From positions 1 to 7,529 of the forward strand of contig JAEHDO010000457.1 in the NCBI GenBank assembly GCA_016880375.1: a stretch of 7,529 nucleotides of DNA, given 5' to 3'. The notes under the pieces were generated by a model that was given only the letters and a program-made list of their open reading frames with translations, was not told the DNA's origin and did not search any database. Below are positions 1-7,397 of this stretch, one piece after another; within the stretch, counting starts at the first letter, position 1; each line of letters opens with the position of its first letter. Source of the stretch: Betaproteobacteria bacterium (GTDB lineage Bacteria > Pseudomonadota > Gammaproteobacteria > Burkholderiales > Rhodocyclaceae). The translations under genes were made by a program, and so were the position numbers.

Positions 1-185
1 CGTTCATCCTCGTCGGCATCGGCGCCGAGCTGGCGGTGATCCTGGCCATCGTGTACACGCCGGCGGGCAACTGGCTGTTCGGCACGGCGCCGATCGGCTG
101 GGAAGTGTGGCTCTTCGCCCTGCCCTTTGCGGCGCTGATGTGGGGGCTGGATGAGGCGCGCAAGGCCTGGCTGCGCAGGCAATAA
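1..185 (+). CDS. P-type cation-transporting ATPase, C-terminal end (partial)
   Basis: Only the last 60 codons are present, read in the frame starting at base 3 and ending at a TAA at 183-185. The peptide starts FILVGIGAELAVILAIVY, has a short polar loop containing TPAGNWLFGTAPIGW, then a second hydrophobic segment (WEVWLFALPFAALMW) and a short basic tail ending RKAWLRRQ. Two final transmembrane helices with the GxGAEL...VYTP...LFGTAP pattern are what I recognise from the C-terminal cation-ATPase domain of P-type pumps (helices M9 and M10 of the Ca2+/H+/Na+,K+ type family). These ATPases move cations across the inner membrane using a phospho-aspartate intermediate, but the catalytic domains lie outside the window, so ion specificity cannot be judged. 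The gene converges on the sensor-like gene at 229-1020 and ends directly at the hairpin terminator. Family call fairly sure; substrate unknown. Confidence 0.8.
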   Translation, partial: FILVGIGAELAVILAIVYTPAGNWLFGTAPIGWEVWLFALPFAALMWGLDEARKAWLRRQ

Positions 186-186
186 A

Positions 187-209
187 AAAGCCGGGCGTCG
201 CCCGGCTTT
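187..209. terminator. Bidirectional intrinsic terminator between convergent genes
   Basis: A perfect 10-base-pair stem, AAAGCCGGGC / GCCCGGCTTT, encloses a 3-base loop (GTC). On the - strand the stem is followed by TTTTTTATT (complement of 181-189), a good U-tract, so it should stop transcripts of the 229-1020 gene 20 bases past its stop codon. On the + strand only three T residues follow, so it is weaker for the ATPase transcript. The A-run overlaps the ATPase stop codon at 183-185. Confidence 0.88.
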
Positions 210-228
210 GCATCGAGGTTCTCCGCGC

Positions 229-1020
229 TTACTTCAGGAGCTTCTCGTACATCCCCACCACATTATCCATCACCTCGAGGATGCGCTCGCTGGTGGTGGC
301 GATATTGGTGGCGTTGGCCTTCCTGTCGCCCTTGCCGGAGAGCGCGGCATCGAAGAACATCCACTGCTGCTTGCCCAGTTCCAGCTCGTCCTTGATCTGC
401 GGGGTGTTGATCTGCGCCGCCGACAGCTCGCCCAGTTTCTGCACGAACTCGGTCCTCGACTTGTCGATCTCGGCCTGGGCGCCGGCCGGCGCCACGCCCC
501 AGTTCATGGCCTGCGCGTACTTGGCGATGCGCTGCGAGAGCATGCGCTGGCGGCCCGAGACGTTCACCAGGTTGCCCTGCGTCGTGCCGGAATGCGCCGC
601 GAGCTGCCCGGTCGCCTTGTTGGCGATATTGACGACCGACTCGCTGACCTCGACCATCTGGCGGCCGGCCTCCTGATTGGGCTTGGCGCCGACGAGGAGA
701 TCCTTGTAGCCGCTCCAGGCCTTTTCCAGCACGAGGTAGGTCTCCTTGATCTCCGGCGTCGGCGCATAGTTCTTCAATTCGACGACCCGCCGGTCATACA
801 TGGCGATGGCGCTGTCGAGGATGCGTTTGGAGCGGTCGACATCGACGCCCATGCCGATCTGGAAGTAGGCCTTGGCGAGGCGGTTGGCGGTGTAACGCAG
901 CGAACCGGCCTTGTTGATGGCGTCGTTGATGTTGGTAATCTGGGCCTGGGCGGGATTGCCGGCGGCGTCGAGGCCCATGGCCAGCACGGCAAAGGCAATC
1001 AGGGCAAGCAGTCTTTTCAT
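229..1020 (-). CDS. Secreted protein with two PilJ/NarX-type sensor modules
   Basis: 263 residues. A signal peptide is clear: MKRLL, a hydrophobic core, then AQA with probable cleavage after residue 26, giving a periplasmic protein. The rest is all-helical and forms two similar modules, about residues 30-110 and 129-228. Each starts with a P-box-like motif: AINKAGSLR...NRLAK (34-50; R42, R47) and VSGRQRMLSQRIAK (154-167; R157, R159, R164). These belong to the PilJ N-terminal / NarX-type four-helix sensor family; in NarX the same motif, AGSLRMQSYR, holds the arginine that binds nitrate. No transmembrane anchor after the signal peptide, no HAMP, kinase or methyl-accepting domain is present, so it cannot signal alone across the membrane. 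Start is ATG at 1020 with a strong ribosome site (AGAGGGAG, 1028-1035, 7-base spacing). It is a separate unit with its own predicted FNR-type promoter and a terminator behind it. The ligand is unproven; nitrate/nitrite binding is an inference. Confidence 0.85.
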   Translation of the reverse strand: MKRLLALIAFAVLAMGLDAAGNPAQAQITNINDAINKAGSLRYTANRLAKAYFQIGMGVDVDRSKRILDSAIAMYDRRVVELKNYAPTPEIKETYLVLEKAWSGYKDLLVGAKPNQEAGRQMVEVSESVVNIANKATGQLAAHSGTTQGNLVNVSGRQRMLSQRIAKYAQAMNWGVAPAGAQAEIDKSRTEFVQKLGELSAAQINTPQIKDELELGKQQWMFFDAALSGKGDRKANATNIATTSERILEVMDNVVGMYEKLLK

Positions 1021-1027
1021 TTGTGCG

Positions 1028-1035
1028 CTCCCTCT
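1028..1035 (-). promoter_or_regulatory. Ribosome binding site of the PilJ/NarX-type gene
   Basis: On the - strand AGAGGGAG lies 7 bases before the ATG at 1020. It fixes this ATG as the start, consistent with the signal peptide beginning exactly there. Confidence 0.75.
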
Positions 1036-1083
1036 GGCCGCAACTCGCCCGGGCGGGCGGATCCGTGACCTTTCGAAGGCACT

Positions 1084-1125
1084 ATGCTAGCCGGGTGGAA
1101 TCCGGGACAGATTGATGAAAGTCAA
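1084..1125 (-). promoter_or_regulatory. Predicted FNR/Anr/Dnr-dependent promoter
   Basis: TTGATGAAAGTCAA at 1112-1125 matches the FNR/Anr/Dnr consensus TTGAT-N4-ATCAA at 9 of 10 defined positions. The symmetry extends to an 8-base arm on each side (1108-1115 and 1122-1129). On the - strand, TAGCAT at 1089-1084 is a plausible -10 hexamer (4 of 6, keeping the key T, A and final T); it sets the transcription start near 1077, which places the box centre (1118.5) at -41.5, the position used in class II FNR activation. No good -35 hexamer is visible, as expected when the activator overlaps that region. An alternative -10, CATAGT at 1086-1081, would shift the centre to -44.5. The predicted leader is about 57 bases. 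The box lies only 13 bases past the tldD stop, with no T-tract terminator between, so some read-through from tldD is possible. Confidence 0.7.
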
Positions 1126-1138
1126 TCTGGAAAACCGC

Positions 1139-2602
1139 CTATCCGGTGCCGCCGACCGTCAGTCCGTCGATGCGCACGGTAGGCTGTCCCACCCCCACCG
1201 GCACGCTCTGGCCTTCCTTGCCGCAGGTGCCGACGCCCGGGTCGAGGGCGAGGTCGTTGCCGATCATGGAGACGCGCGTCAGCACGTCCGGCCCGTTGCC
1301 GATCAGCGTCGCCCCCTTCACCGGATGGGTGATCCTGCCGTTCTCGATGAGATAGGCCTCGGCGGCGGAGAAGACGAACTTGCCGCTGGTGATGTCAACC
1401 TGGCCGCCGCCGAAGTTGGCGGCGTAGAGGCCCTTCTTCACCGAGGCGATGATCTCCTGCGGATCGCGCTCGCCATTGAGCATGCAGGTGTTGGTCATGC
1501 GCGGCAGCGGCAGGTGGGCGAAGGACTCGCGCCGGCCGTTGCCGGTGACCGGCACGCCCATCAGGCGGGCGTTGAGGGAATCCTGCAGGTAGCCGGCGAG
1601 GATGCCGTCCTCGATCAGCACGGTGCGCTGCGTCGGGTTGCCCTCGTCGTCGACCGACAGCGAGCCGCGCCGGTCGGGGATGGTGCCGTCGTCGATCACC
1701 GTCACGCCCGGCGCGGCGACGCGCTCGCCGATGCGCCCGGCGAAGGCCGAGCTGCCCTTGCGGTTGAAATCGCCCTCGAGGCCGTGGCCGATCGCCTCGT
1801 GCAGCAGGATGCCGGGCCAGCCGCTGCCCAGCACCACCGTCATTTCGCCGGCGGGGGCGGGGCGTGCGGAAAGGTTCACGCTGGCCTGATGCACCGCCAG
1901 CTTCGCATAGTCGCGCAGCACGGCATCGGTGAAATAGGCGTAGTCGTAGCGGCCGCCGCCGCCGGACGAGCCCTGCTCGCGGCGGCCGTGCTCCTGCATG
2001 ATCACCGTCACGGAGACGCGCACCAGCGGCCGCACGTCGGCGGCGAGATGCCCGTCGGCGCGGGCGATCAGCACCACTTCGTAGACGCCGGCGATGTGCG
2101 CCATCACCTCGACGACGCGGGAGTCCTCGGCACGGGCGAAGCCCTCCAGCCGCTCGAGCAGCTTCACCTTCTGCGTGTCGGGCAGCGAGGCCAGCGGATC
2201 GGCGGCGCCGTACAGCGCCGGCACGGCTGCGCCGCGCAGCATCGGCACCAGCTTGCCGGCGCCTTGCGCGGCAATGGCGCGGGTGGCCTGCGCCGCCGAC
2301 TTCAGCGCCGGCAGTGAGATTTCGTCGGAATAGGCGAAGGCGGTCTTCTCGCCCGAGATGGCGCGCACGCCGACGCCGCTCTCGATGTTGAAGCTGCCCG
2401 ACTTGACGATGCCCTCCTCCAGGCTCCAGGCCTCGGAGCGGCTGTACTGGAAGTACAGGTCGGCATAGTCGAGGCGGTGCCGGTAGAGCTCGCCGAACAC
2501 GGTTTCGAGCTGACGCGCGCTGAGGTCGAAGGGTGCCAGCAGGCGGGATTCTGCCGTGGCCAGGGGGGATGCGGCTTGGGTCGCGGTTGCGCTCATGTCC
2601 AT
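1139..2602 (-). CDS. tldD: TldD metalloprotease subunit
   Basis: 487 residues from the ATG at 2602 (485 if the ATG at 2596 is used), close to the about 480 usual for TldD. TldD pairs with TldE/PmbA to form a cytosolic zinc protease that degrades unfolded peptides; in E. coli it matures microcin B17 and takes part in CcdA degradation. The N-terminal half has the family pattern YADLYFQ (46-52) and [12 protein letters not shown]. The zinc site [11 protein letters not shown] is at residues 268-278 (H268, E269, H273, encoded at 1801-1784), and the conserved cysteine in [10 protein letters not shown] is C460. The C-terminal glycine-rich half ([30 protein letters not shown]) is intact. The open frame extends to 2680, but those codons overlap the nitrilase gene and give non-family sequence, so I reject that longer start. 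No clear ribosome site precedes 2602 or 2596; translation may depend on coupling to the nitrilase gene 16 bases upstream. tldE is not in the window. Confidence 0.95.
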   Translation of the reverse strand: MDMSATATQAASPLATAESRLLAPFDLSARQLETVFGELYRHRLDYADLYFQYSRSEAWSLEEGIVKSGSFNIESGVGVRAISGEKTAFAYSDEISLPALKSAAQATRAIAAQGAGKLVPMLRGAAVPALYGAADPLASLPDTQKVKLLERLEGFARAEDSRVVEVMAHIAGVYEVVLIARADGHLAADVRPLVRVSVTVIMQEHGRREQGSSGGGGRYDYAYFTDAVLRDYAKLAVHQASVNLSARPAPAGEMTVVLGSGWPGILLHEAIGHGLEGDFNRKGSSAFAGRIGERVAAPGVTVIDDGTIPDRRGSLSVDDEGNPTQRTVLIEDGILAGYLQDSLNARLMGVPVTGNGRRESFAHLPLPRMTNTCMLNGERDPQEIIASVKKGLYAANFGGGQVDITSGKFVFSAAEAYLIENGRITHPVKGATLIGNGPDVLTRVSMIGNDLALDPGVGTCGKEGQSVPVGVGQPTVRIDGLTVGGTG

Positions 2603-2618
2603 ATGACGAATGTCGAAT

Positions 2619-3422
2619 TCAAAGTTTTCTGTGCTCCAGCGCCGGCAGGCTGGCGCGCAGATCGGCGATGCGCGCGGCATCGATCTCGGCCGTCACCACG
2701 CCCGGGCCTTGCGCGAGTCGCTCGAGCACCGCGCCCCAGGGATCGACCACCATGCTGTCGCCCCAAGTGCGCCGTCCGCTCGGGTGCGTGCCGCCCTGGG
2801 CCGAAGCCAGCACATAGCAGAGGTTTTCCACCGCCCGCGCGCGCAGCAGCAGTTCCCAGTGCGCCTGTCCGGTCGTATGCGTGAACGCCGCCGGCACCAC
2901 CAGCAGGTCCACCGGCCCCATGGAACGATACAGTTCCGGAAAGCGCAGGTCGTAGCAGATCGACAATCCCACGCGTCCGACGGGGGTATCGAATGCGGCG
3001 GCCTCGCCGCCGGCCTCGATGGTCCGACTCTCGTCGTACAGCTCGGTTCCCTGCCGGAAGCCGAAAAGATGGATCTTGTCGTAGCGCGCCACGCGCCGGC
3101 CGGCGTCGTCGAACACCAGGCAGCTGTTGCGCACCTTCCCCGGCACCGAAGCCTCCAGGGGAATCGAGCCGCCGACCAGCCACACCCGGTGGCGCAGCGC
3201 CGTCTCGCGCAGGAAATCCTGCAGGGGTCCTTCGCCTTCCTTCTCGCGTGCGCGCACCTTGTCCGTTTCGTCGCCGGAAATCAGCGGGAAGTACTCGGGC
3301 AGCGCCACCAGTCGTGCGCCGCGCGCCGCCGCCTCGGCCACCAGGCGTTCGGCGTCACGCAGGTTCTGCGCGATGTCCGCTCCCGACACCATCTGCACCG
3401 CCGCGATCCGCGTCTTGCTCAC
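2619..3422 (-). CDS. Nitrilase-family amidohydrolase, deaminated-glutathione amidase type
   Basis: 267 residues, the usual length of a single-domain carbon-nitrogen hydrolase. The catalytic triad is visible: E43 in ALPEYF, K116 in YDKIHLF and the nucleophile C156 in [14 protein letters not shown]. Other family features are [12 protein letters not shown] (98-109), the [20 protein letters not shown] helix region (181-200) and the ending LPALEHRKL. These match the Nit1/YbeM branch, whose members hydrolyse deaminated glutathione to 2-oxoglutarate and Cys-Gly, a metabolite-repair reaction in the cytosol; an omega-amidase or other small amide substrate is the main alternative. Translation starts at GTG (3422-3420), which overlaps the yhdP stop as GTGA, with the strong site AGAGGAGG 7 bases before it. 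It is the middle gene of the yhdP-nitrilase-tldD operon. Family certain, substrate probable only. Confidence 0.92.
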   Translation of the reverse strand: MSKTRIAAVQMVSGADIAQNLRDAERLVAEAAARGARLVALPEYFPLISGDETDKVRAREKEGEGPLQDFLRETALRHRVWLVGGSIPLEASVPGKVRNSCLVFDDAGRRVARYDKIHLFGFRQGTELYDESRTIEAGGEAAAFDTPVGRVGLSICYDLRFPELYRSMGPVDLLVVPAAFTHTTGQAHWELLLRARAVENLCYVLASAQGGTHPSGRRTWGDSMVVDPWGAVLERLAQGPGVVTAEIDAARIADLRASLPALEHRKL

Positions 3423-6400
3423 TGGACCGCCTCCTCTCTTTTCGCCGCCTGCTGCTGGAGCTTCTCCACCTTCGGATCGACCCAGCTGCCGGTGATGGCG
3501 TACTCGAAGGCGAACATCTTGCCGAGCGGATCCTTGAGGATCTTCTGTGCCACCCAGGCGGCAGCGCCGATGGCGGGATTGGCGATCATGGCGCCGACGG
3601 CCAGCGTCTCCGATAGCGCCGGCTCGATGCGCACGCGCAGGTTCTGCGTTTCGGCGGGGATGCTGGCCTCGCCCTTGATGAAGATGTTCGCCGACGGCCC
3701 CTGGATCTGCAGGTCCTGCGTGCTGATAACACCGCGCGCCATCCTGGCGTTGCCGCCGATGCTGTCGAAGGCGAAGCCCTCGCTGAAGATGTCGCGGAAA
3801 TCGAGGCTGATGCGCCGCGGCAGCGACTGCAGGCTGAGGATGCCGAGCAGGCGCCCGACGCCGGGATCCAGCTTGTTGAACTGGCCGCGCGCGGCTTCCA
3901 CCGCCAGGGTGCCGTCGAGCGTGGCGTGGTCGATCTGCGTCGGCGTCCCGGCCCAGGACACCTTGCCCTCGAGCCTGGCCGTGCCACGCCTGACGGCATC
4001 GGCATACCCCAGGCGCTCCAGCATTTTGCCGATGTCGGAGACATCGAACTTGAAATTCAGCTTGGTGCCGCTTTCGCCCCAGAGGCCGTCGGAGACCAGC
4101 CCGCCGTCCGGGTTGCTGATGGCCAGCCGGTCCATCCTCCAGGCATTCACCTCATTCGTCGCCGACAGTTCCAGCTTGCCCAGCTTCTTGCCGCGCAGGG
4201 TGAAGCTGTCGGCGACGATGTCGAGGCCGGGCAGCTCGCGCAGCGGCTCGTCCTCGATCAGGGCATGGCCCGAGCGGGTGTCGTTGAGGCTGAACTGCTT
4301 CAGCCTCGCGCGCAGGCGCCCCTTGCCGCCCGACTTCCAGGAAAACTCGCCGGTCGCATCGCTGCTCGCCACCTGGCCCTGCCAGGTGTCTTGCTGAAGC
4401 GCGGCCTTCAGCGTCACCTCATGGAAGGGCCGGCCGAAGGCGATCAATTCGTCGGCGCGCAGGTTCAGCGCACTCACCGGCAGGCTGTCCCCGACGCTGC
4501 TGCCGTTGCTGCCGTCGCCTGCGAACTGATGGCGCCAGAAATCCACGTTGAATGACGGCACGCTGGCCGATACCAGCAACCCCTTTTCGGGCAAGGCAGG
4601 CGACTCGCCGGTGCCGCCGATGTCGACGACGCCGCGCTCCACCACCGTGCGCCCCTTTTCCTGCCGGCTCGCAATGCGGACGGCAAACACTTTCCCCAGC
4701 TGCATCTGCGTCTGTTCGCGCTTCCCGTCCGCAGCCGCGGTGCTGTCGCGCTCGAAGCGCAGCGACAGGGCCTCGGTCGAGGACTTGTTGAACGGCTCTG
4801 GCAGGCTGGAGGCGATGCCCTGCAGGTTCGATTCGAACTTCACGCCGGTAGTGCGGTTCTTCACCAGCACGCTGGCGCGCCAGGCGCTGCTGCCGGCGAG
4901 GTGCTCGAGCAGGCGGTGGTCGTGCGTCTTGCGCGCATTGGCGATGTTCAGGCTGCCCTGGGCATTGATGGCCACCGCCCCGTCGCCGCGGGTGGCGGCG
5001 TTGATGACCAGCGGCGAGCCGAGCAGCTGGGCGCGCGCCTCCTTGACACTGACGCTGCCGCCGGTAAATTGCAGGCGGCCGTTGACTTCAGTGAGCGGCG
5101 GCAGGTCGGGGTCGAACGTGAGCTCGTTTCGCAGGAACTGGTATTCGCCTTCGGTCAGGGTGTTGGACACCTGGCGCAGGGGAATGGTCAGCTTGAGCGC
5201 CAGCGTGCCGCTGCCCGAGGCGCCCATGCCCTCGGTGAAGCGGTCGATGCTCTCGGACACCGGGCTGCTGGCGATGAAACGCAGGAAGTCGGCCGTCGGC
5301 CCGGCGGCGTGGCCCTTGACGGCAAGGATTTCCTCCGGTGCTTCCAGGTCGGCGATCTCGGCACTCACGCCCGAAACGGTGACGCCGAATATGTTGCCGC
5401 GCTTGGCAGTGATCAGCATGCGCTTGCCCTCGAAGAGCAGGTCGCCTTCGATATTGTCGAGGCCGGGCCAGTTGGTCGAGAAGCGCAGCTGGGTGCCGGC
5501 GATCTTCGAGTCGACGCGGAAGGTGCCGCTCTTGCCGTCGGCGAAGGGGAAATCCTTCAGGTCGCCCTTCAGCCGCAGCGTGGCGTTGTCGGCACGCCCG
5601 CCGGTGATGGCCTCCCGCAGCCATTCGCGCACGTCGCTGCTCACCACCAGCGGCATGTAGCGCCACACCGCCGCGCCGTCGGCGCGCGTGAGGCGGCCGG
5701 TAATGTCGGCCTCGCCGGGCCCGTCCGGGCTGCTGCGGTAGCGGCCGGAGAAATTGCCGTCGGCGTCCTTGTTGCTGAAGGAGACGTTGTGCAGCTGCAA
5801 TTCCGTGCGCCCGGCGGACGTGGTCCAGTTGATCCTCGCCGACAGCTGCTCGAAGTCCTTGCGCGGGCCGGCGAACACCGTCGGCAGTTCCAGCGTCGCA
5901 TTGCGGCTCTGCAGGGAAAACAGGCCGCCCTTCTCATTGCCGTCGATGGCCCCCGTCAGCCCGGAAAAGCCGGGGATGTAGCCGACGGCATGCCGTTCCA
6001 GGTCCTCGAAGCGGGTGCGCAGGCTGTAGCCGGCAATCGCGCCGGGATCGCCGCGCCAGCTCAGCTTGAGGTCGTACAGCCTGCCGCTCAGGGCATAGTC
6101 TTCCAGGTGCTTCTGCGAGGCCGCGTCGAGCGGCAGGAAGCCGGCCAGCCGCCGCAGCGCGCCGAGATCCAGGCCGTTGGCGGACGCTTCGCCGCGCGCC
6201 GTGCGTCCGCCCTGCGTGGCCGTCCAGCGCAGGCTGAAATCGGTGGGGGCGATGGCGATGCCGTCGCGCGTGGCGAGCGTCAGCCTGCGCGTGGCGACGT
6301 CGAAGCCGCCCTCGTGCAGGCCGCCCGAGACGCGGCCGTTGAGGAAGGCCAGGTCGAGCATCGGCAACTCGCGTGCGAGGCGCAACTGCACGTCGCGCAG

Positions 6401-7324
6401 GGCGATGTCGGCGGTCATCGTCTGCAGCTGCCTCTCCTTGAAGCCGAACCACAGGCGGACGCCGCCGGCCCCCTGCGGCAGTTCGATCGGATAGTCCACC
6501 CAGGCACGCCAGCCGGCGAGGTCGGCATAATCCAGCTCGGCATACAGCTGGCCTTTCCAGTCCTCGATCTGGTCGAGGTCCCGCCCGCGAAAATCGCCGC
6601 GCACGTCGAGGCGCGCCGCCAGTTCGCGCGGCGGCAGGGCATTGAAGCCGAAGCGGTGGCGGCGACCGTCGTTCTGCAAGGTGAAATTGAGCTGCTGCAG
6701 TTCCAGCGGCGGCGCGCCGCGCTTTTCGTCCTCCCAGCGGATGGTGGCGTTGCGGACGATGACGTGGTTCTGCGACAGCAGCCAGTCGGCGAAATCGCTG
6801 CCGCTGGCCTCGGTATTGACCTGGATGCCGGCGATGAAGATGCGCCCGTTCCTGCCCCGCCGCACGCTCAGGTTCGGCGCATCGATCTCGAGGCGATGCA
6901 GCCGCAGCTGCCGGTGCCACAGCGAGGACCACGAGAGGTCCGTCTCGACGGTGTCGAAAGTCAGTCCCGGCCGGCCGGCGGCATCGTGCACCTTGACGTG
7001 GTGCAGCGACAGGTGCGGGCGCAGCCCCTGCCAGTGCGTATCGATGCGCTCGATGGTGACGGCGAGCCCCACCGCCTGCGTGATGCCGCGCGCGATGTCC
7101 TCGCGGTAGCTCTCGATGTTCGGCAGCACCGAATAGCGCAGCGTCAGGACGAGCAGGGCGAAGCCGAAGTAGCCGATCCAGAACAGCCAGACCAGCGCAC
7201 GGCGAAGCCAGGCGGGGATCAGGCGGGGATAGCGGCGAAGACGCGCAACAAGGTTTTTGCGCGGTGTCGAAGAATCGATTGAAGTCCTCACTGCATCAAT
7301 GGGTTGGGTGCGGCCGGACGACAA
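3419..7324 (-). CDS. yhdP: YhdP family AsmA-like lipid transport protein
   Basis: 1301 residues, comparable with E. coli YhdP (about 1270). YhdP, TamB and YdbH are inner-membrane anchored proteins that span the periplasm and carry phospholipids to the outer membrane. Here a basic, cytosolic N-terminal stretch (1-42) leads to one transmembrane helix (about 43-62, ALVWLFWIGYFGFALLVLTL). A long beta-rich periplasmic body of repeated AsmA-like strands follows. The C-terminal hallmark is intact: GQFNKLDPGVGRLLGILSLQ from about residue 1148, SLPRRISLDFRDIFSEGFAFD to 1187, a hydrophobic helix GAMIANPAIGAAAWVAQKIL (1244-1263) and YAITGSW (1275-1281). The longest open frame starts at TTG (7324) without a good ribosome site; no ATG lies between the upstream in-frame stop and the membrane helix, and GTG at 7291 is the main alternative, leaving the helix intact. 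It is first in the operon with the nitrilase and tldD genes and is divergent from glnE. Very confident in family; start uncertain. Confidence 0.93.
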   Translation of the reverse strand: MSSGRTQPIDAVRTSIDSSTPRKNLVARLRRYPRLIPAWLRRALVWLFWIGYFGFALLVLTLRYSVLPNIESYREDIARGITQAVGLAVTIERIDTHWQGLRPHLSLHHVKVHDAAGRPGLTFDTVETDLSWSSLWHRQLRLHRLEIDAPNLSVRRGRNGRIFIAGIQVNTEASGSDFADWLLSQNHVIVRNATIRWEDEKRGAPPLELQQLNFTLQNDGRRHRFGFNALPPRELAARLDVRGDFRGRDLDQIEDWKGQLYAELDYADLAGWRAWVDYPIELPQGAGGVRLWFGFKERQLQTMTADIALRDVQLRLARELPMLDLAFLNGRVSGGLHEGGFDVATRRLTLATRDGIAIAPTDFSLRWTATQGGRTARGEASANGLDLGALRRLAGFLPLDAASQKHLEDYALSGRLYDLKLSWRGDPGAIAGYSLRTRFEDLERHAVGYIPGFSGLTGAIDGNEKGGLFSLQSRNATLELPTVFAGPRKDFEQLSARINWTTSAGRTELQLHNVSFSNKDADGNFSGRYRSSPDGPGEADITGRLTRADGAAVWRYMPLVVSSDVREWLREAITGGRADNATLRLKGDLKDFPFADGKSGTFRVDSKIAGTQLRFSTNWPGLDNIEGDLLFEGKRMLITAKRGNIFGVTVSGVSAEIADLEAPEEILAVKGHAAGPTADFLRFIASSPVSESIDRFTEGMGASGSGTLALKLTIPLRQVSNTLTEGEYQFLRNELTFDPDLPPLTEVNGRLQFTGGSVSVKEARAQLLGSPLVINAATRGDGAVAINAQGSLNIANARKTHDHRLLEHLAGSSAWRASVLVKNRTTGVKFESNLQGIASSLPEPFNKSSTEALSLRFERDSTAAADGKREQTQMQLGKVFAVRIASRQEKGRTVVERGVVDIGGTGESPALPEKGLLVSASVPSFNVDFWRHQFAGDGSNGSSVGDSLPVSALNLRADELIAFGRPFHEVTLKAALQQDTWQGQVASSDATGEFSWKSGGKGRLRARLKQFSLNDTRSGHALIEDEPLRELPGLDIVADSFTLRGKKLGKLELSATNEVNAWRMDRLAISNPDGGLVSDGLWGESGTKLNFKFDVSDIGKMLERLGYADAVRRGTARLEGKVSWAGTPTQIDHATLDGTLAVEAARGQFNKLDPGVGRLLGILSLQSLPRRISLDFRDIFSEGFAFDSIGGNARMARGVISTQDLQIQGPSANIFIKGEASIPAETQNLRVRIEPALSETLAVGAMIANPAIGAAAWVAQKILKDPLGKMFAFEYAITGSWVDPKVEKLQQQAAKREEAVQ
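3430..3437 (-). promoter_or_regulatory. Ribosome binding site within the yhdP end, for the nitrilase GTG start
   Basis: AGAGGAGG on the - strand, 7 bases before the GTG at 3422, near-perfect against the anti-Shine-Dalgarno sequence. It lies inside the last codons of yhdP and supports the 4-base GTGA overlap as a genuine start, with translation coupled to yhdP. Confidence 0.8.
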
Positions 7325-7397
7325 GCCAGTACAATGCGCCGGTTGCGCTATTTATTTGATTTTACCCTTAAATGTTCCCGCAGCCCTGCAGACGGAC
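7325..7397. promoter_or_regulatory. Divergent promoter region between yhdP and glnE
   Basis: This 73-base gap carries the only clearly AT-rich patch near the gene starts (7349-7373), as expected for two back-to-back promoters. For yhdP the - strand has TAAAAT (7364-7359, 5 of 6 to the -10 consensus) but no convincing -35. For glnE the + strand has TTGCGC (7343-7348) and TTAAAT (7368-7373) with a long 19-base spacer, both weak. The individual hexamers are tentative; that the region holds both promoters is likely from gene orientation. Confidence 0.5.

Noticed and set aside
1046..1055. Perfect palindrome CGCCCGGGCG in the leader of the sensor-module gene
   Set aside because: With no loop it can form only a 3-pair hairpin, and such GC palindromes are expected in this base composition; no T-tract follows, so it is not a terminator.
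151..1068. 305-codon open frame on the + strand antisense to the sensor-module gene
   Set aside because: It runs through the terminator and the opposite gene, which has a signal peptide, ribosome site and duplicated motif; the + frame has none of these.
1108..1129. Dyad considered as the tldD terminator
   Set aside because: The stem is AT-rich and no T-run follows on the - strand; the match to an FNR-type operator explains the symmetry better.
1112..2317. 401-codon open frame on the + strand antisense to tldD
   Set aside because: The His/Arg/Ala/Gly-rich product is typical of a shadow frame; the tldD motifs on the opposite strand are unambiguous.
2603..2680. Longer N-terminus for TldD (26 extra codons)
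   Set aside because: These codons lie inside the nitrilase gene and give a peptide unlike TldD; family length fits the start at 2602 or 2596.
2610..4397. 595-codon open frame on the + strand across the nitrilase gene and the end of yhdP
   Set aside because: It crosses the boundary of two recognised genes on the other strand, has no ribosome site or family similarity, and its amino-acid character changes where the opposite gene changes frame.
4901..7282. 793-codon open frame on the + strand, antisense to yhdP
   Set aside because: Its product is low-complexity, rich in A, G, V, R, Q and H with no recognisable domain; it mirrors the codon structure of the well-supported yhdP gene in GC-rich DNA.
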